Below the pieces are notes generated by a model. That model did not search any database, was not told the origin of the DNA, and saw only the letters and a list, made by a program, of their open reading frames with translations. Source: Arcuatula senhousia (Eukaryota; Mollusca; Bivalvia; Mytilida; Mytilidae). Taken from it: DNA of 64,000 bases. The position numbers were made by a program, and so were the translations under genes. Shown piece by piece: positions 1 through 10,600 of the stretch (position 1 is its first letter; every line of letters begins with the position of its first letter). The stretch lies in NCBI GenBank assembly GCA_963971305.1, contig OZ020304.1:20876103-20940102 (forward strand). The letters run 5' to 3'.

Positions 1-46
1 TTTCTATCAAGTTTCTTGAATGAAGACAACAGCAATCGAACAATAA

Positions 47-320
47 GGGACCATTAGATTTTTTAGGGGGGGGTTGATATTTTCTTCGTCCCGCCTTTTT
101 ATTTTTGAAATATCGAAGCCTGGAATTTTGGTTTTGCGCGCATTTTTTATTTTTATTTTTAAACTTAACATAATGTTTTTCGAGCAGAAACACCATCCTG
201 CCTTTTTTATTCAAAGCACCGCCCAGCCTTTAAATTGCCTGATTTTTTGCATCCTGCCTCTTATTTCAAATTCATCATAGCCCCTCGCCTCGTTCCCCCC
301 AAAATCAAATGGTTGCTCCC
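47..320 (+). mobile_element. MITE family A, copy 1 (TTA/TAA target site, Harbinger-like)
   Basis: Short palindromic-ended element. It opens with GGGACCATTAGATTTTTTAG and closes with the reverse-complementary AAATCAAATGGTTGCTCCC, and it is flanked by TAA at 44-46 and 321-323. Two other copies (25776-26039 reversed, 37300-37578) have the same ends and TTA flanks. Three-base TWA duplications are known for PIF/Harbinger elements, so this is probably a non-autonomous member. The short open frame inside it is not a gene. Confidence 0.7.
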
Positions 321-582
321 TAACATAACACCGTGTTAGAATTTCTGCGTCGGAAGCATTTTAATAGATGTCCGAATTTGTTTAAGAAGAAAAATAAACT
401 GTAAAATAAAAAATGTAAATATATTTTCATTGTAGTCGGGTTTTTATCTGTAACCGCATTATAAATATGAATCAATACCTTACTAAGTTAGTATCTAAAA
501 GTAGATTGCTGGTTACATGCAGCAGAATCGCAAATATAAGTGATAAAGAAAGTGTGAAAAAAATGAATATACAACTAGTTTT

Positions 583-801
583 TTTAACTCGAACTCTAAC
601 TCGATCTGTAACTCGAACTCTAACTCGAACTCGAGTCGTAACTCGATTATTGCCATGAAAATCACTGTTTCGAGTTAGCAGAAAATTTTAACTCGAACTC
701 GAATAATAACTCGAGCTCTTACTCGAACTTTAACTCGAACTCGAGTCGTAACTCGAGCTTTAACTCAAACTCTAACTCTGACTAGACCTCGAACTCGATG
801 A
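583..801. repeat. Degenerate AACTCG hexanucleotide microsatellite
   Basis: The hexamer AACTCG and one-base variants (AACTCT, GAGTCG) recur for about 220 bases, broken near 650-690. The unit contains half of a CTCGAG palindrome, so both strands look alike. A small open frame rich in TRTLT repeats is a by-product. The rest of 321-1399 shows no coding signal. Confidence 0.8.
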
Positions 802-1399
802 TTACCCACACCCGCTTTTATGAATATATTTCAATATGTACTACATGTATAATATTTCTAATGTTTTTTTTTCAATTATAAAAGTACATGTAAAAATAAA
901 TCAATGATCTAATATATTTTAAAAGGAAATTGTATTAATAAAACATTGAAAATGGCAAGTATTAGCGCATGTATACATGTAAGTATTAATATCAATAGAC
1001 AAGGAAGATCAAAATTGATATATACCATAAAAGTTTAACTAAAGTAGGATCTTTATGACGCATTGAATTTGCTGTACTAATGCCAATAATTCCTTTGTAC
1101 AAAACTAATGGGTGGAACATGAAAAGATCACTTTTCGACTGAAAGGCATGTACACATAAAGTTGCAGTACCAACTTATTAAATACCTATTTAATGTATAC
1201 CGTACCAAAACAAGTTCATACAAATTTATAAATTAAATTTTGTAAATTGTTTAAATTGAAAACCTTTTCGCACTCTATGATTAAAAGTTCTTGGGTCTTA
1301 ATAACATAGCTACTCATCAAACATTTTTAGCGCACATGTTTATGCATAGTCAATAATAAAACTCGGCCTACAACAGGGAGAAATGTAAAATCACATGAA

Positions 1400-2464
1400 T
1401 TAATAGTAGTCTAATTTATCTAACTTTTCTAATCTATCTGCAAGCCCTTCTATAGAGTCATCATAAATAGTCTTTCTTATGATAGCCTGCGTATCGGGTC
1501 CCCAGTTTTGGAGCCTACCACCCCAGTAATGGTTCAGTTGAATTTCGTTCACGGACACATCCATAGATTTTCCTCTTTTCAGGCCATTATGGTGTATGTT
1601 TACAAAACGAACATCACTTGCAAGAACTATTGGCTTGTCCATATCGGTGGATGGGCGTGGCTGACGTCTATAGTATCTTTTTAAAAAAAGGTTTTCGTGC
1701 CTTGGTTGGCCCAAGAACAGAAAAGCCTTGATTGAAAATTCGCTTACATCCGGAAACGCATCCGATTTAAACTGAATATACCTTTTTAGAAAGCCGATCT
1801 TTTCGTCATTTTTAACGAACGGAAATTCATCCATGTCGAAAAACATCATCCACTTGGTTTTATCCTTATAGTTGTCTACAGCATGTGTATATGCTCTTAT
1901 TTGAGTTTTAGAGACCGAGTAAGGTTGGTGTTCACTCCAATCATGGTACACAATAACTTTTTTGTAATTTCTTTCACATAATTTCCTTAAAGATTCACTG
2001 GAATCGTTATAATTGTCATACAAATAAATCCTTTCAACACCTGAAAATAACATGTAACTTAACCACTGTTTTAATTCTGTTATTGTCAACTTTGCCGGAT
2101 CACTGTCGTAAATCCGAACCAAGAGAACAGCACTTAGAAAAACCTCAGGCCTCGACGATTCATTTCTGCGACCATACATCTTGTCCATTTCCGGTTTGCT
2201 TTTTTTCAAACGTGGTTTTTGAATATAAACTTGATCATGTTGTTTTCTTTCGCTTATCTTTACCATTTTCTTAACCCTTGAAAGCACTTGTAATTCTTTG
2301 TTAGAAAGATGTTTGATCCTTTCTTCAAACGGAACAAAATGGCGGCTCCCGATTCCAGAATCCTGAGAATGTTCTTTGTGTAAAAAGAACAAAATTACTA
2401 ACATTCCAAATAAGAATACTAAAATGCATAATAAAAAATAGGATGAAAGCTTTCGCATCTTCAT
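1400..2464 (-). CDS. Glycosyltransferase family 92 (DUF23) type II membrane protein, single exon
   Basis: A 354-residue uninterrupted reading frame, predicted to be a Golgi enzyme that transfers a sugar, in known GT92 members galactose, onto glycans. Residues 8-28 form a hydrophobic signal anchor after a short basic start (MKMRK), giving a cytoplasmic N-terminus. A basic stem covers roughly 35-105. The catalytic region begins near 108 (FLSAVLLVRIYDSD), has the IYLYDNYNDSS block at 146-156 and the DxD-type motif FFDMDEFPF with DMD at 210-212, then HHNGL at 291-295 and NHYWGGR at 311-317, as in GT92. Family members are often 400-500 residues; this one is short mainly in the stem and C-terminus, but the core motifs are present. 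No intron is needed, so it could be a retrogene or belong to an intronless subfamily. The first ATG is chosen; a second Met lies at residue 3. Donor and acceptor sugars are not deducible. Confidence 0.88.
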   Translation of the reverse strand: MKMRKLSSYFLLCILVFLFGMLVILFFLHKEHSQDSGIGSRHFVPFEERIKHLSNKELQVLSRVKKMVKISERKQHDQVYIQKPRLKKSKPEMDKMYGRRNESSRPEVFLSAVLLVRIYDSDPAKLTITELKQWLSYMLFSGVERIYLYDNYNDSSESLRKLCERNYKKVIVYHDWSEHQPYSVSKTQIRAYTHAVDNYKDKTKWMMFFDMDEFPFVKNDEKIGFLKRYIQFKSDAFPDVSEFSIKAFLFLGQPRHENLFLKRYYRRQPRPSTDMDKPIVLASDVRFVNIHHNGLKRGKSMDVSVNEIQLNHYWGGRLQNWGPDTQAIIRKTIYDDSIEGLADRLEKLDKLDYY

Positions 2465-2800
2465 TAGTCTATCATATTTTAAAATTCAGTTTAAATATTA
2501 TATTTCATGTGTTAACGTTTTCCGATTTAGATGTCAATTTAGTAAGTTTTTGTACAGTATTACACTGTTTACAAAATTGAATATGTATTTTGAACTTTTT
2601 AAACCTGTCTTATGGTTAATCCCCCGTCTATACAACAGCAGGATGTTAATTTATTTTGTTGCCCTTGAATGATTTCTTCACTTTAAAACCCAAAATAGCC
2701 AATTTGAAGTCCATTTAATGCCGTATACTAGTATTATGTAAACGTCTGAGCGCCATTTTATATATTTCAGATAATAAAAAAGTTATTATTAATACGTCCA

Positions 2801-2808
2801 TGACGTCA
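2801..2808. promoter_or_regulatory. Perfect CRE palindrome TGACGTCA upstream of the glycosyltransferase
   Basis: The 8-base palindrome TGACGTCA, the consensus site for CREB/ATF proteins, lies about 340 bases upstream of the GT92 start codon. Position and sequence fit a cAMP-response element, but one such site can occur by chance. Nothing else regulatory was recognised in 2465-3079. Confidence 0.25.
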
Positions 2809-3079
2809 ATACTACATGCATAGATTACATGCCAAGTGTACAATTGGCGATTGATTTTAACTTCGATGAGATAAATATTTAAGTTAAGGAAACAATTTCG
2901 AATATATATTTTACAAAAATCAATTAAAAGACTTTAATTTAGTTCAGTCATTAACCTTTAACCGGCAACTCATAATTTCTAGTTGTTTACAATATCACCA
3001 AATAAAATCGACTGGTGATTTTAAATCATTCTTGTCTGCCGAAGGCAAGTTGAAAGAGTGAAAAACTTGTCATAGCTTA

Positions 3080-3344
3080 GGGACATACCATTTAACTTGA
3101 AGGGGGCGGGGGCTTGGAATTTTACAAAAAAAATATTCTGAAAATTATTTTTGATGAAAAAAATATTTGGCAGCTGAGGGTAAGAAAAAAATATTTTGAA
3201 GAAGGATTTTTGCTATAAAAAATAATGCTGATAATGAAAAAAAAATTCTGTCACGAAGCCTTCGAAAAATAAATAGCGCGGAAAAAAAATTTCTGATCAA
3301 AACAAAAAACCAAGGCCCCCCCTTCAAGTTAAATGGTCCGTCCC
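3080..3344. mobile_element. MITE family B, copy 1 (TTA target site)
   Basis: Ends are inverted repeats: GGGAC plus ACCATTTAACTTGAAGGGGG on the left and CCCCCTTCAAGTTAAATGGT plus CCGTCCC on the right. TTA flanks both sides (3077-3079, 3345-3347). The interior is A/T-rich with repeated AAAAAAATATT. Same target-site type as family A but different terminal sequence. Confidence 0.7.
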
Positions 3345-3347
3345 TTA

Positions 3348-3574
3348 GGGACTGACCATTTTAATTTATGAAAAAAAATATTTTAGCAGCAGAGAGTAAG
3401 AAAAAAATACTCTGAAGAAGGATTTCTGCTAAATAGAATAATGCTAATAATGAAAAAAATATTCTTTCGCAACTCTTTCAAAAAATAAATATTTTTGATG
3501 CGCTTGCTTTGCGCGGAAAAGAAATTATGAACGTAACAAAACCAAGGCCCCCCTTCAAGTTAAATAGTCCGCCC
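3348..3574. mobile_element. MITE family B, copy 2, abutting copy 1
   Basis: Shares the interior and the right inverted end (CCCCCCTTCAAGTTAAATAG) with copy 1. Its left end is shortened and lacks the G-run. It begins right after the TTA that closes copy 1, so the two elements share one target site. Confidence 0.6.
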
Positions 3575-3734
3575 TTGATTTTGTTCATTTTGATCATTTT
3601 GCTTTTGTTCTAGAATCCTTTGTGCATAACATGTTTCTAGGCCTAATTATATGCATAATTAGTGAAAAAGATCACACTTGATAAGCAGAAAACATTCGAC
3701 TGTGCTTTTAAGGAAATAGAACATTGCAGCCATA

Positions 3735-3938
3735 TGAAGGTCATCATCTTTGTTTTTTTTTGTCTGGTATACTTCTACGATGCCTTCGCCAATCGTAGTT
3801 CGAGACTACGCCAATCGAAGCATCCACAGATGTTTAAGATGCATCATATCTTCTTTCGTCTGCTTGACATTACTTTCTATTTTGTTTTACGATATATGTG
3901 CCCTTTGGAAGATTGCAACCTTATAGATAAAAAATAGA
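3735..3938 (+). CDS. Possible small secreted peptide (weak)
   Basis: An ATG at 3735 opens a 67-residue frame whose start, MKVIIFVFFCLVYFYDAFA, has all the properties of a signal peptide with an AFA cleavage site. The rest is basic then mixed, with only two cysteines in CPLEDC, and matches nothing I recognise. It could be a signal-peptide exon, a short secreted peptide or chance: the downstream part lies in repetitive-looking sequence. The frame also continues upstream to an ATG at 3662. Confidence 0.2.
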
Positions 3939-4107
3939 GCTTCAATGGAATACTTATATCAATACATATTTAATTACTTGTTTAATTCTTGAATGTAATA
4001 TTTTCTATGTCTTAAGCATAGAAGTAAGACTTTCAAAAGTTAATAAAAGACTGCTGGAATACAGAGTGTAAATGCATTGGGCATTAGTATAAACTCTACA
4101 TTCCTAC

Positions 4108-4303
4108 ACGAAGTTGACTGTTGAAATTCCGATTTTGAGCGCATTCATTGTAAACACACCAGCTGAACATAACACCATTTGGACAGTTTATCAAGGAAAT
4201 GAAACATTTAAATATCAAATGTATAACCACCATGTTTTGGTCAGCTTATTGATCAATCAGTATATATGTTTTCACTTTGTTCTAGTATCACTCCAAGGAA
4301 CAG
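4108..4303 (+). pseudogene. Orphan Ig-like exon relic on the plus strand
   Basis: The frame reads IPILSAFIVNTPAEHNTIWT and continues with an NGT-like turn region. It lines up by eye with the membrane-proximal Ig-like exon of gene 1 at 11876-11511 (VELMLTVFVYSIPGPNSVKW): hydrophobic strand, proline turn, tryptophan. It ends at a usable donor, ACAG|GTAATT, near 4303. No partner exon was found on the plus strand and the conserved cysteine is absent, so this is probably a dead duplicate. The stretch 4320-5290 shows nothing else. Confidence 0.3.
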
Positions 4304-5289
4304 GTAATTTTTACTAAAACTTATGTAGGCGAATAAAGTCTAAAGATTTTTACTAGCATGTTAAGGATTTTTCATAACCCTAATTTTTTGTCGTATGGAA
4401 AGCCGTAGTAGCCGCATTAACAATTTATTTACAATCAGTGTCAATGGGGGAAAGTTTAAGTTCAATGAGTTCGACAATTCAATAATTTGACGAACGTACA
4501 ATTTATATTCCGAACGAGCGCAGCCTCTATGATTTTTAAAAAAAGTTATTTCATTCGATTTGCTTTGATAAGTATAAAGTTAATGCAGTTGATTATAAGA
4601 TGAATCTTTTGCCGAGTTAAGTAAAAAATACCTGGATCGATTCGCGTGTTCCCAGAAGTGAGTATATTCCTGTCCATTCTTTGGGAGCATTTACAATGGA
4701 ATAACAATTTTTAAGGATCTTGGATAGAAGAAGTAAAAGTACGTATAGAGAGAAATAAAAACCTTATTGTTCAATCATGGCGATTGACAAATGAGTCAAG
4801 AGTGGAACTTTTGACACCTAAGTCTACTTTAGTCTGCGGTCAGGCTTTACGTATCATGACCTAACAACATTCACGCAAGAGGGCCACTATTTTCAGTCAT
4901 CTAGGGTACATACCTTAATCGCTTTGTAGTCTGAGTACTAAGTCGTCTCTTTTTTAGAACAAGCATTGTTCTGTTGATAGCCAAATGCGGTTCTCATTGA
5001 TGATTTTAACAGTAGTAACGAGATCGCTGCAAGTGAACGTACATCGACCAGTTACGGAAGAACAAGTACACACACTCCAGTCCTCACAGGCCAAGGCGAC
5101 ATGATTAGGGACGAAGTGATCATAGGTTTTGCATCAGTTTTACCCGAAACTTTATTTCATACAGACTCCCGAGAAATCCAAGTATTAGAAAGATCAAAAG
5201 ATTTGTGTTTATGTTTTTGCCTGTTATATATCTTGGTTTTCGTGAAATGTAACGTTTCTCACAATAAAGAGCTTTACTTCGCTCGCCGA

Positions 5290-5800
5290 CAGAAACAGAG
5301 GTTCCGATAGTGCATCCGAATGTTAAAGTTCGAAAGGGCAGAGTCAAAACGAGTATATACAAACAAGGACAGGAAGAGTAAACAGACACAACATATAAAA
5401 CTCGGGAACACAAAAACTACTGAATATCAGTTAACGCGAGCTCAAGACGTAATGAAAGTGCACTCAAGTGCTCCGGAATAGTAAGCGGTCTCTGCCTGCT
5501 TTGGCACACCCTTCGCGCTGCCAATTTCCAATTCAGTGTGTCAAATCCGGTAAAGGAAGACAACAAAATAGCTATCACAAACCAACATCTGCACTCATCT
5601 GAGAGATGGAAATCCCATATTTGTCTATGAGTGCATGATGTCTACCGTAAACTATATTGAGTGACGACAGCAAACTAGGAGCAACATAACCTAATTATAA
5701 CAATTTGTGTCAAACGTGACGCTCTGCCGATGAAATCGATGTAATTCATGCAATCTCTGGAGTAACGAATAAATTGTGATACGAAAACTCCATAATTATA
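5290..5800 (-). mobile_element. Penelope-like retroelement, 3' remnant
   Basis: Read on the minus strand, conceptual fragments include GRHHALIDKYGISISQMSADV, matching the end of the reverse-transcriptase ORF seen near 29.3 kb and 48.6 kb. Downstream, FDTLNWKLA and PLTIPEHLSALSLRL match the corresponding 3' flank at 29345-29500 and 45985-46090. The frame is broken by stops and shifts. Confidence 0.6.
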
Positions 5801-5825
5801 TGGCTATATAGAAAAAAAAATAGAA

Positions 5826-6895
5826 AAACTGTGAGCGTCAGCTCACAAATAAATACCCCCCCCCCCCCCAAAAAAAAAAAAATCAATCAGGTAAATTTTA
5901 AAATAGAAGGCCCGAGTATACAATTAATTTCCCCTCTTTGTTCAATATAGCAATATGACATTCCACAAAAACTGCACCAATGCATCAAAATGAGGATTGG
6001 GTAGACTTACAGTTCAACACAAGACTCAACAAATATTGAAATTTCATTAAAATTTATCTCTTCAAAAAATTTTCAATTTTAGAATGCTAGGGCACCTGAG
6101 TGGATGACGTCCGAGAACTTCCGAATACAAGATAAATGACCTTTTTGCACTGACCAAAATCAATATAAACATCTTTAATTTTCATCAAAATAAATTTTAA
6201 TAAATTACTTCAGCCTTCCATCTTTCATCTAAAACATAGAAAACCACATTTTTTTAAATAAAAAAATATTTAATCATTTTCTCTAAAATGCACTATTTTT
6301 TAAGAACTATATACGAAAACCATGGGCAAGTTAATTGTATACTCGTACCAGAAGGTGCACATCTACATTATGTCACAAAGACTGTGTAAAGGTTTCATCA
6401 AAATCCATCAAGGGGTTTAGGAGGATTTGCGGATAAGAGATGGGAAACCCTTGTTGTCAAATGTCCAAGTCCATGTTTTGCTATGGGAAGCCCAAAAAAA
6501 TCATTCTGATCAAATTTTGAAATAAGAGATGCACATCTACATTTTGTCACAAAGATTGCGTGAAAGTTTCATGAAAATCTATCAAAGGGTTTAGGACGAG
6601 TTGCGGATAAGAGATTTGTTCCCCCGTGTACTTGATTGACTGAGTCCATGATTTGCTATGGGAAACCCCAAAAATCATTCGGATCAAATTTTAAAATAGT
6701 TGGTGCACATCTACATTATGTCACAAAGATTTTGTGAAAGTTTCATCAAAATTCATCAAGGGGTTTAGAAGTTGCGGATAAGAGATGGGTACCCCAAAAA
6801 AACGAAAGGACGGACGGACGGACGGACACCCCTATCACTATATACCCCCTACTTTTCAGGCGGGTTTTTTTCAAGCGGGGGTATAATAAGGATCA
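5826..6895 (+). mobile_element. Internal-repeat element G, copy 1 (pearl/HINE-like)
   Basis: Begins with the palindrome GTGAGCGTCAGCTCAC and a C-run. It then carries about 187-bp tandem units (recognisable by GGTGCACATCTACATTATGT and GGGGTTTAGGA), then a GGAC microsatellite, and ends in a hairpin (TATACCCCC ... GGGGGTATA). That order, arm, tandem units, ACGG microsatellite and terminal hairpin, is the architecture of bivalve pearl elements, which are thought to be Helitron-related. It is interrupted by another MITE at 5911-6348. No long frame. Confidence 0.65.
5911..6348. mobile_element. MITE nested in element G, copy 1
   Basis: Inverted ends CGAGTATACAATTAA (left) and TTAATTGTATACTCG (right) about 430 bases apart interrupt a sequence that is continuous in other copies of element G. 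AGAAGG occurs on both flanks and may be the target duplication. The interior is A/T-rich and non-coding. Confidence 0.6.
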
Positions 6896-6969
6896 TAATT
6901 TTAACAAATAAAAATTAATTTACAAAAATACAATACTTACAAAATTTTAAATGCCTGCCCAAGACTTAA

Positions 6970-7160
6970 TTTAGAACTGTCAGGGAATAGAACTGTCATG
7001 ATGTAAAAAGTTCTAGAATTGTCAGGGACTAGAACAGTTTAAACGAGTACTGTCATAGGCTAAAATAGTTTATGACCATTCTACCCAAAAACTACCAGGG
7101 ACTAGAACTGTCAGGTCGTAGAACAGTTCTAGAACTGTCAGTAGTTCCCCGACAGTAGAG
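6970..7160. repeat. Degenerate repeat of AGAACTGTCAGGGACTAGAA
   Basis: AGAACTGTC, CAGGGACTAGAAC and inverted forms recur in about 190 bases with spacing of 20-40 bases. Many units are imperfect inverted copies of each other (AGAACTGT / ACAGTTCT), so the strand can fold on itself. Not coding. Confidence 0.55.
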
Positions 7161-7221
7161 ATGTTATCAAAGATCTCAACTGTAAACGTTTTGTAAAATT
7201 GTAAAGATAAAATGTTGTCTT

Positions 7222-7227
7222 TTTATT
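7222..7227 (-). terminator. Polyadenylation signal of gene 1
   Basis: AATAAA on the minus strand, 85 bases past the stop codon at 7314-7312. It is the first canonical hexamer downstream. Confidence 0.45.
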
Positions 7228-7311
7228 GCAGTTTAAGTACAGAGAACTATTCTTTTGACTTTTAATGGTATAATTCTGCATGTTTTTGCATTATTTCTTC
7301 TTCGTACAACA

Positions 7312-7621
7312 TTAACTTTTACACGTGGTGGTACTGTATGTGTTCGTGTCAGTTTTTGACGAACACAAATCGGTGTAGGGACGCTCAGGAACTAATTCAA
7401 TGTAGCTTCTCTCTTCGGGTTCAGGTGGTTTATTTAAATCTTCATACGGAACTTCAGAGACTAATTCTAAATAATTTCGTTCAGCCATCATATAGGACTC
7501 TTTGTTTTTGGTGCTAGGAGAAGTTCTTGTATTAATATCATTATCTGTATACAATGTTTCTTGAGGAATTTCTCCTATTTCTTCGTACTCAGAAGGGCTT
7601 TGCTGCACTATCTCTGTTGGT
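7312..7621 (-). CDS. Gene 1 exon: C-terminal cytoplasmic tail with tyrosine motifs
   Basis: The acceptor TTACAG|ACC gives 103 codons to a TAA at 7314-7312. Motifs: SEYEEI (Tyr codon 7587-7585) fits the ITIM pattern S/I/V/L-x-Y-x-x-I/V/L. Two tandem modules follow, RNYLELVSEVPYEDL (Tyr at 7473 and 7446) and RSYIELVPERPYTDL (Tyr at 7404 and 7377). VPYEDL is a second ITIM match. Each module pairs two YxxL boxes with five residues between them, one short of the 6-8 of a classical ITAM. The modules are 23 residues apart, indicating a 69-bp duplication. No kinase or TIR domain. Confidence 0.82.
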
Positions 7622-10600
7622 CTGTAATAATATACAGAAATAATCCTTATTAACAAAGATGGTATAGTGTATAAAGTTGAGGTTAGAGGCTGTCTTACAT
7701 GCATAAAATAAAATGTTACAAACTTAACTGAAAAAAAAACCACCAATACAATTTTCTTTGAAAGGATGGGTTGCGATAAGACCCTTTTAATTTCAGTCCA
7801 CCGCGAAAGTCAAAATTAGAATTAAGTAAATTCTATTACAAAGTGTCTTGTTGGAAAGGTTAATATTTCTATTTTTGAAAATCGAACGTCTGTAGTTGAA
7901 AAGCTTATTTCATCTTTTAGTAAATGGTGCTTGAAATGAAACCCCGCAAATGATTTTAAAATTGTGGCTATGGGAAAGTGACGCAAATGAGAGATATATA
8001 TCCTTCCCGGAAGTATAGCCTTGCACGCAGAACCAGCTCCATATTTTATTCAAAAACTTGTATAACTAAAACACATTTTTTGTGAACCTTTCAAGCTGGT
8101 TCCGCGTGCAAGGCATATTAAAAATTTAAAAAGACTATAAATTTTTAAGTTGTAACCAGTAGTTAAAAAATGTGGGAAATCTCTCTGTTTTCTTCGTTTG
8201 TCTTGAGATCAGCGGTCATTTCGATTTCAAAATGATGTATATATAAATATGATGAACCTTTTATAGAATTGTTAACACTAGCTTCAAGTATAATAGCACA
8301 AAAATTGAATTCATTGAAGCCCTACCTTGAAATGTTCTTTAAATCAAGACGAAATTTTTATTCAAAATGGGTCTTTTTTTAACCAGATTTTCGAAGCTGT
8401 GTTCGTGCAAAAGTATTTTAAAGTAGTCTTTTACAACAGTGCCATCATTTTGCTACAAAATTAGATATACATGTACAGTAACAGGCTATGAAATACTTTT
8501 TATTTTTCGTCTATAGATGGGCCAAAATTAGGCCCTAACGCAACCCATCCTTTGTTCATAAATTCTGCTTTTCTTTGTGTCAATGTCTCTTGTTTGATCT
8601 AACATTCTCTCAGTATTTTGATAAATAATAAGACCAAATCTGAAGATCAATTTAATGAAATACTAAATTAGGTCACAATAAATAAGTATCTACCTCTGAT
8701 TGTTTCCTTCGTTGTTCATATCGGGTTCCTGTTGATTCACAACAATGCGACCTAAAAGATTAAATGCAAATTTATATAATTTATACAATTACTGTCTCTT
8801 GGTAAGGTAAATGTGTGGAGTTATTGACTTTTGAAAAAACTGTTATTCTCCGAGCCCAGCACCAATCTTATGCAACAAAAATCAAAAATCATATACCCTC
8901 TAAAAAAAGAAACGCAACATGCAAAAATTTTGAAATTACATCGCATACAAAAGTCGAGTTTTATATCATCAGTTGTTGCAATATCATTATGAAACTTTAC
9001 TTGGCAATTGTATAGGGACCATTTTTTTTTCTTTAGTTGCTAAAATTTTTTAAAATGTCGACAAATCGAGTGCGCATGCCAATCAGAATTATGTCATGCA
9101 GTTTGTTTGCAAGACAGTACTCAGACTGCCATCCCAATATTCAAAAAGAACGTTCTGCACAAGATTTCAATATCAGATTCTTATAACCCACAAGTTTGTG
9201 CTTTCTTTCCGTGGTTTTTGATTGCGCAATTAGGCTTTGGCGCATGCGAAGATCCAATCAGTAGATGCACGATTTTTTATCAGATCAAAATTTTCAGATG
9301 GTCTTTAAAAAGCAAAAATGTCTTGTGTTTTACGTTTGTTATGTTATTGGTAAGGATTCTCATGTAACCATATGTCTCTTGATGCACTACACTCCGCCCA
9401 ATTTTTCAAAATCTCTGAACCGTCCTTCTCATACTATTTTGCCATTTGTTAGAATGTTTTGCAAAAGATTTCTTTGAAAAAAATGGAATTTTAGTTCACG
9501 GCAATGTTTTGGTGCTGATATCACTCTGGATGAATAATCAAAGGAGAATTCCCTTGTTCAAAACTCCTTCAACCGATATGTCGTGTGCGGGAAAAATTCG
9601 CGCCTCATGTTGAGCCTGATGTTAACCACTTAAAAGACGGGGTTATCGTTATGATAATGATGGTATCAAAGAAAGGAAGATTTTTGCATGGTTATGGAAC
9701 CAAAAAAGTAACCGTTTCAAATATTGGTTACCAGAATTACTGGATGTAAGCTAAGACTATATCAATTTCTATGATTTTTTAAAGTTGGATAAGCGCAAGC
9801 GCTAGCGCCGCCCGATATTTCATAAACGTGTGCTTTTGGAGCAAAGGTTTCAATATGTTTTAAAATGGGAGCCCGAAGATCGTATGCATGCAGCGTTTTT
9901 TTTTTAGAAACCGAGAAAACACAAGTGAAGTCGTAATTTTATCATTTAGTCGGTATTACTACAGTCGGCGCTTCGCCTTTGTTGGCTGGTAAATTTGAAT
10001 TTTGTTTATTTCACACGTAAGATTAAACATTACTTAATAATTCTGCACGTACAACAATTTTTTGTTGAAATTCAATATAGTTTTTATTTCAATGGTATTT
10101 TAAATATCTTTATATGTTGCGTTACTTTTTTGAGAGAGTATGATTAAAATTACATAGTGACAAAACAATTTGTTTGTTTTTTTTTTGTTTGTTATTTCTT
10201 TATTTGGAGGGGGTATCCCCACTTTTCGGAAAAAATATAAGACATTTGTATATCATTTATTCTGTTTACAATAACCAAAATAACAAAATGAAAATATCAG
10301 AGATTTACTGATCACATATTAAGAATAATTACTTTGAAAATAAATTGTAGTTTATATTGATATTTCCGTAATTGTTTGCAAATCTCGCTTGTTTGCTTAC
10401 AATAGGGCACTTTCTTCCGATTCGGCCATGGTGTAAATAAAACAGCAGACGAATTATCTGTAGATTTTATTAATAGATAATATCGCCGGTGTAAATCTAA
10501 TTTGATTGGTCGAATAAAAAAGGGAATAACCGGGATCTATAAATAACAATCGCATGCAATTTCCCGCGTTGAATAACCATTTTATTTTTAGTGAATATCA

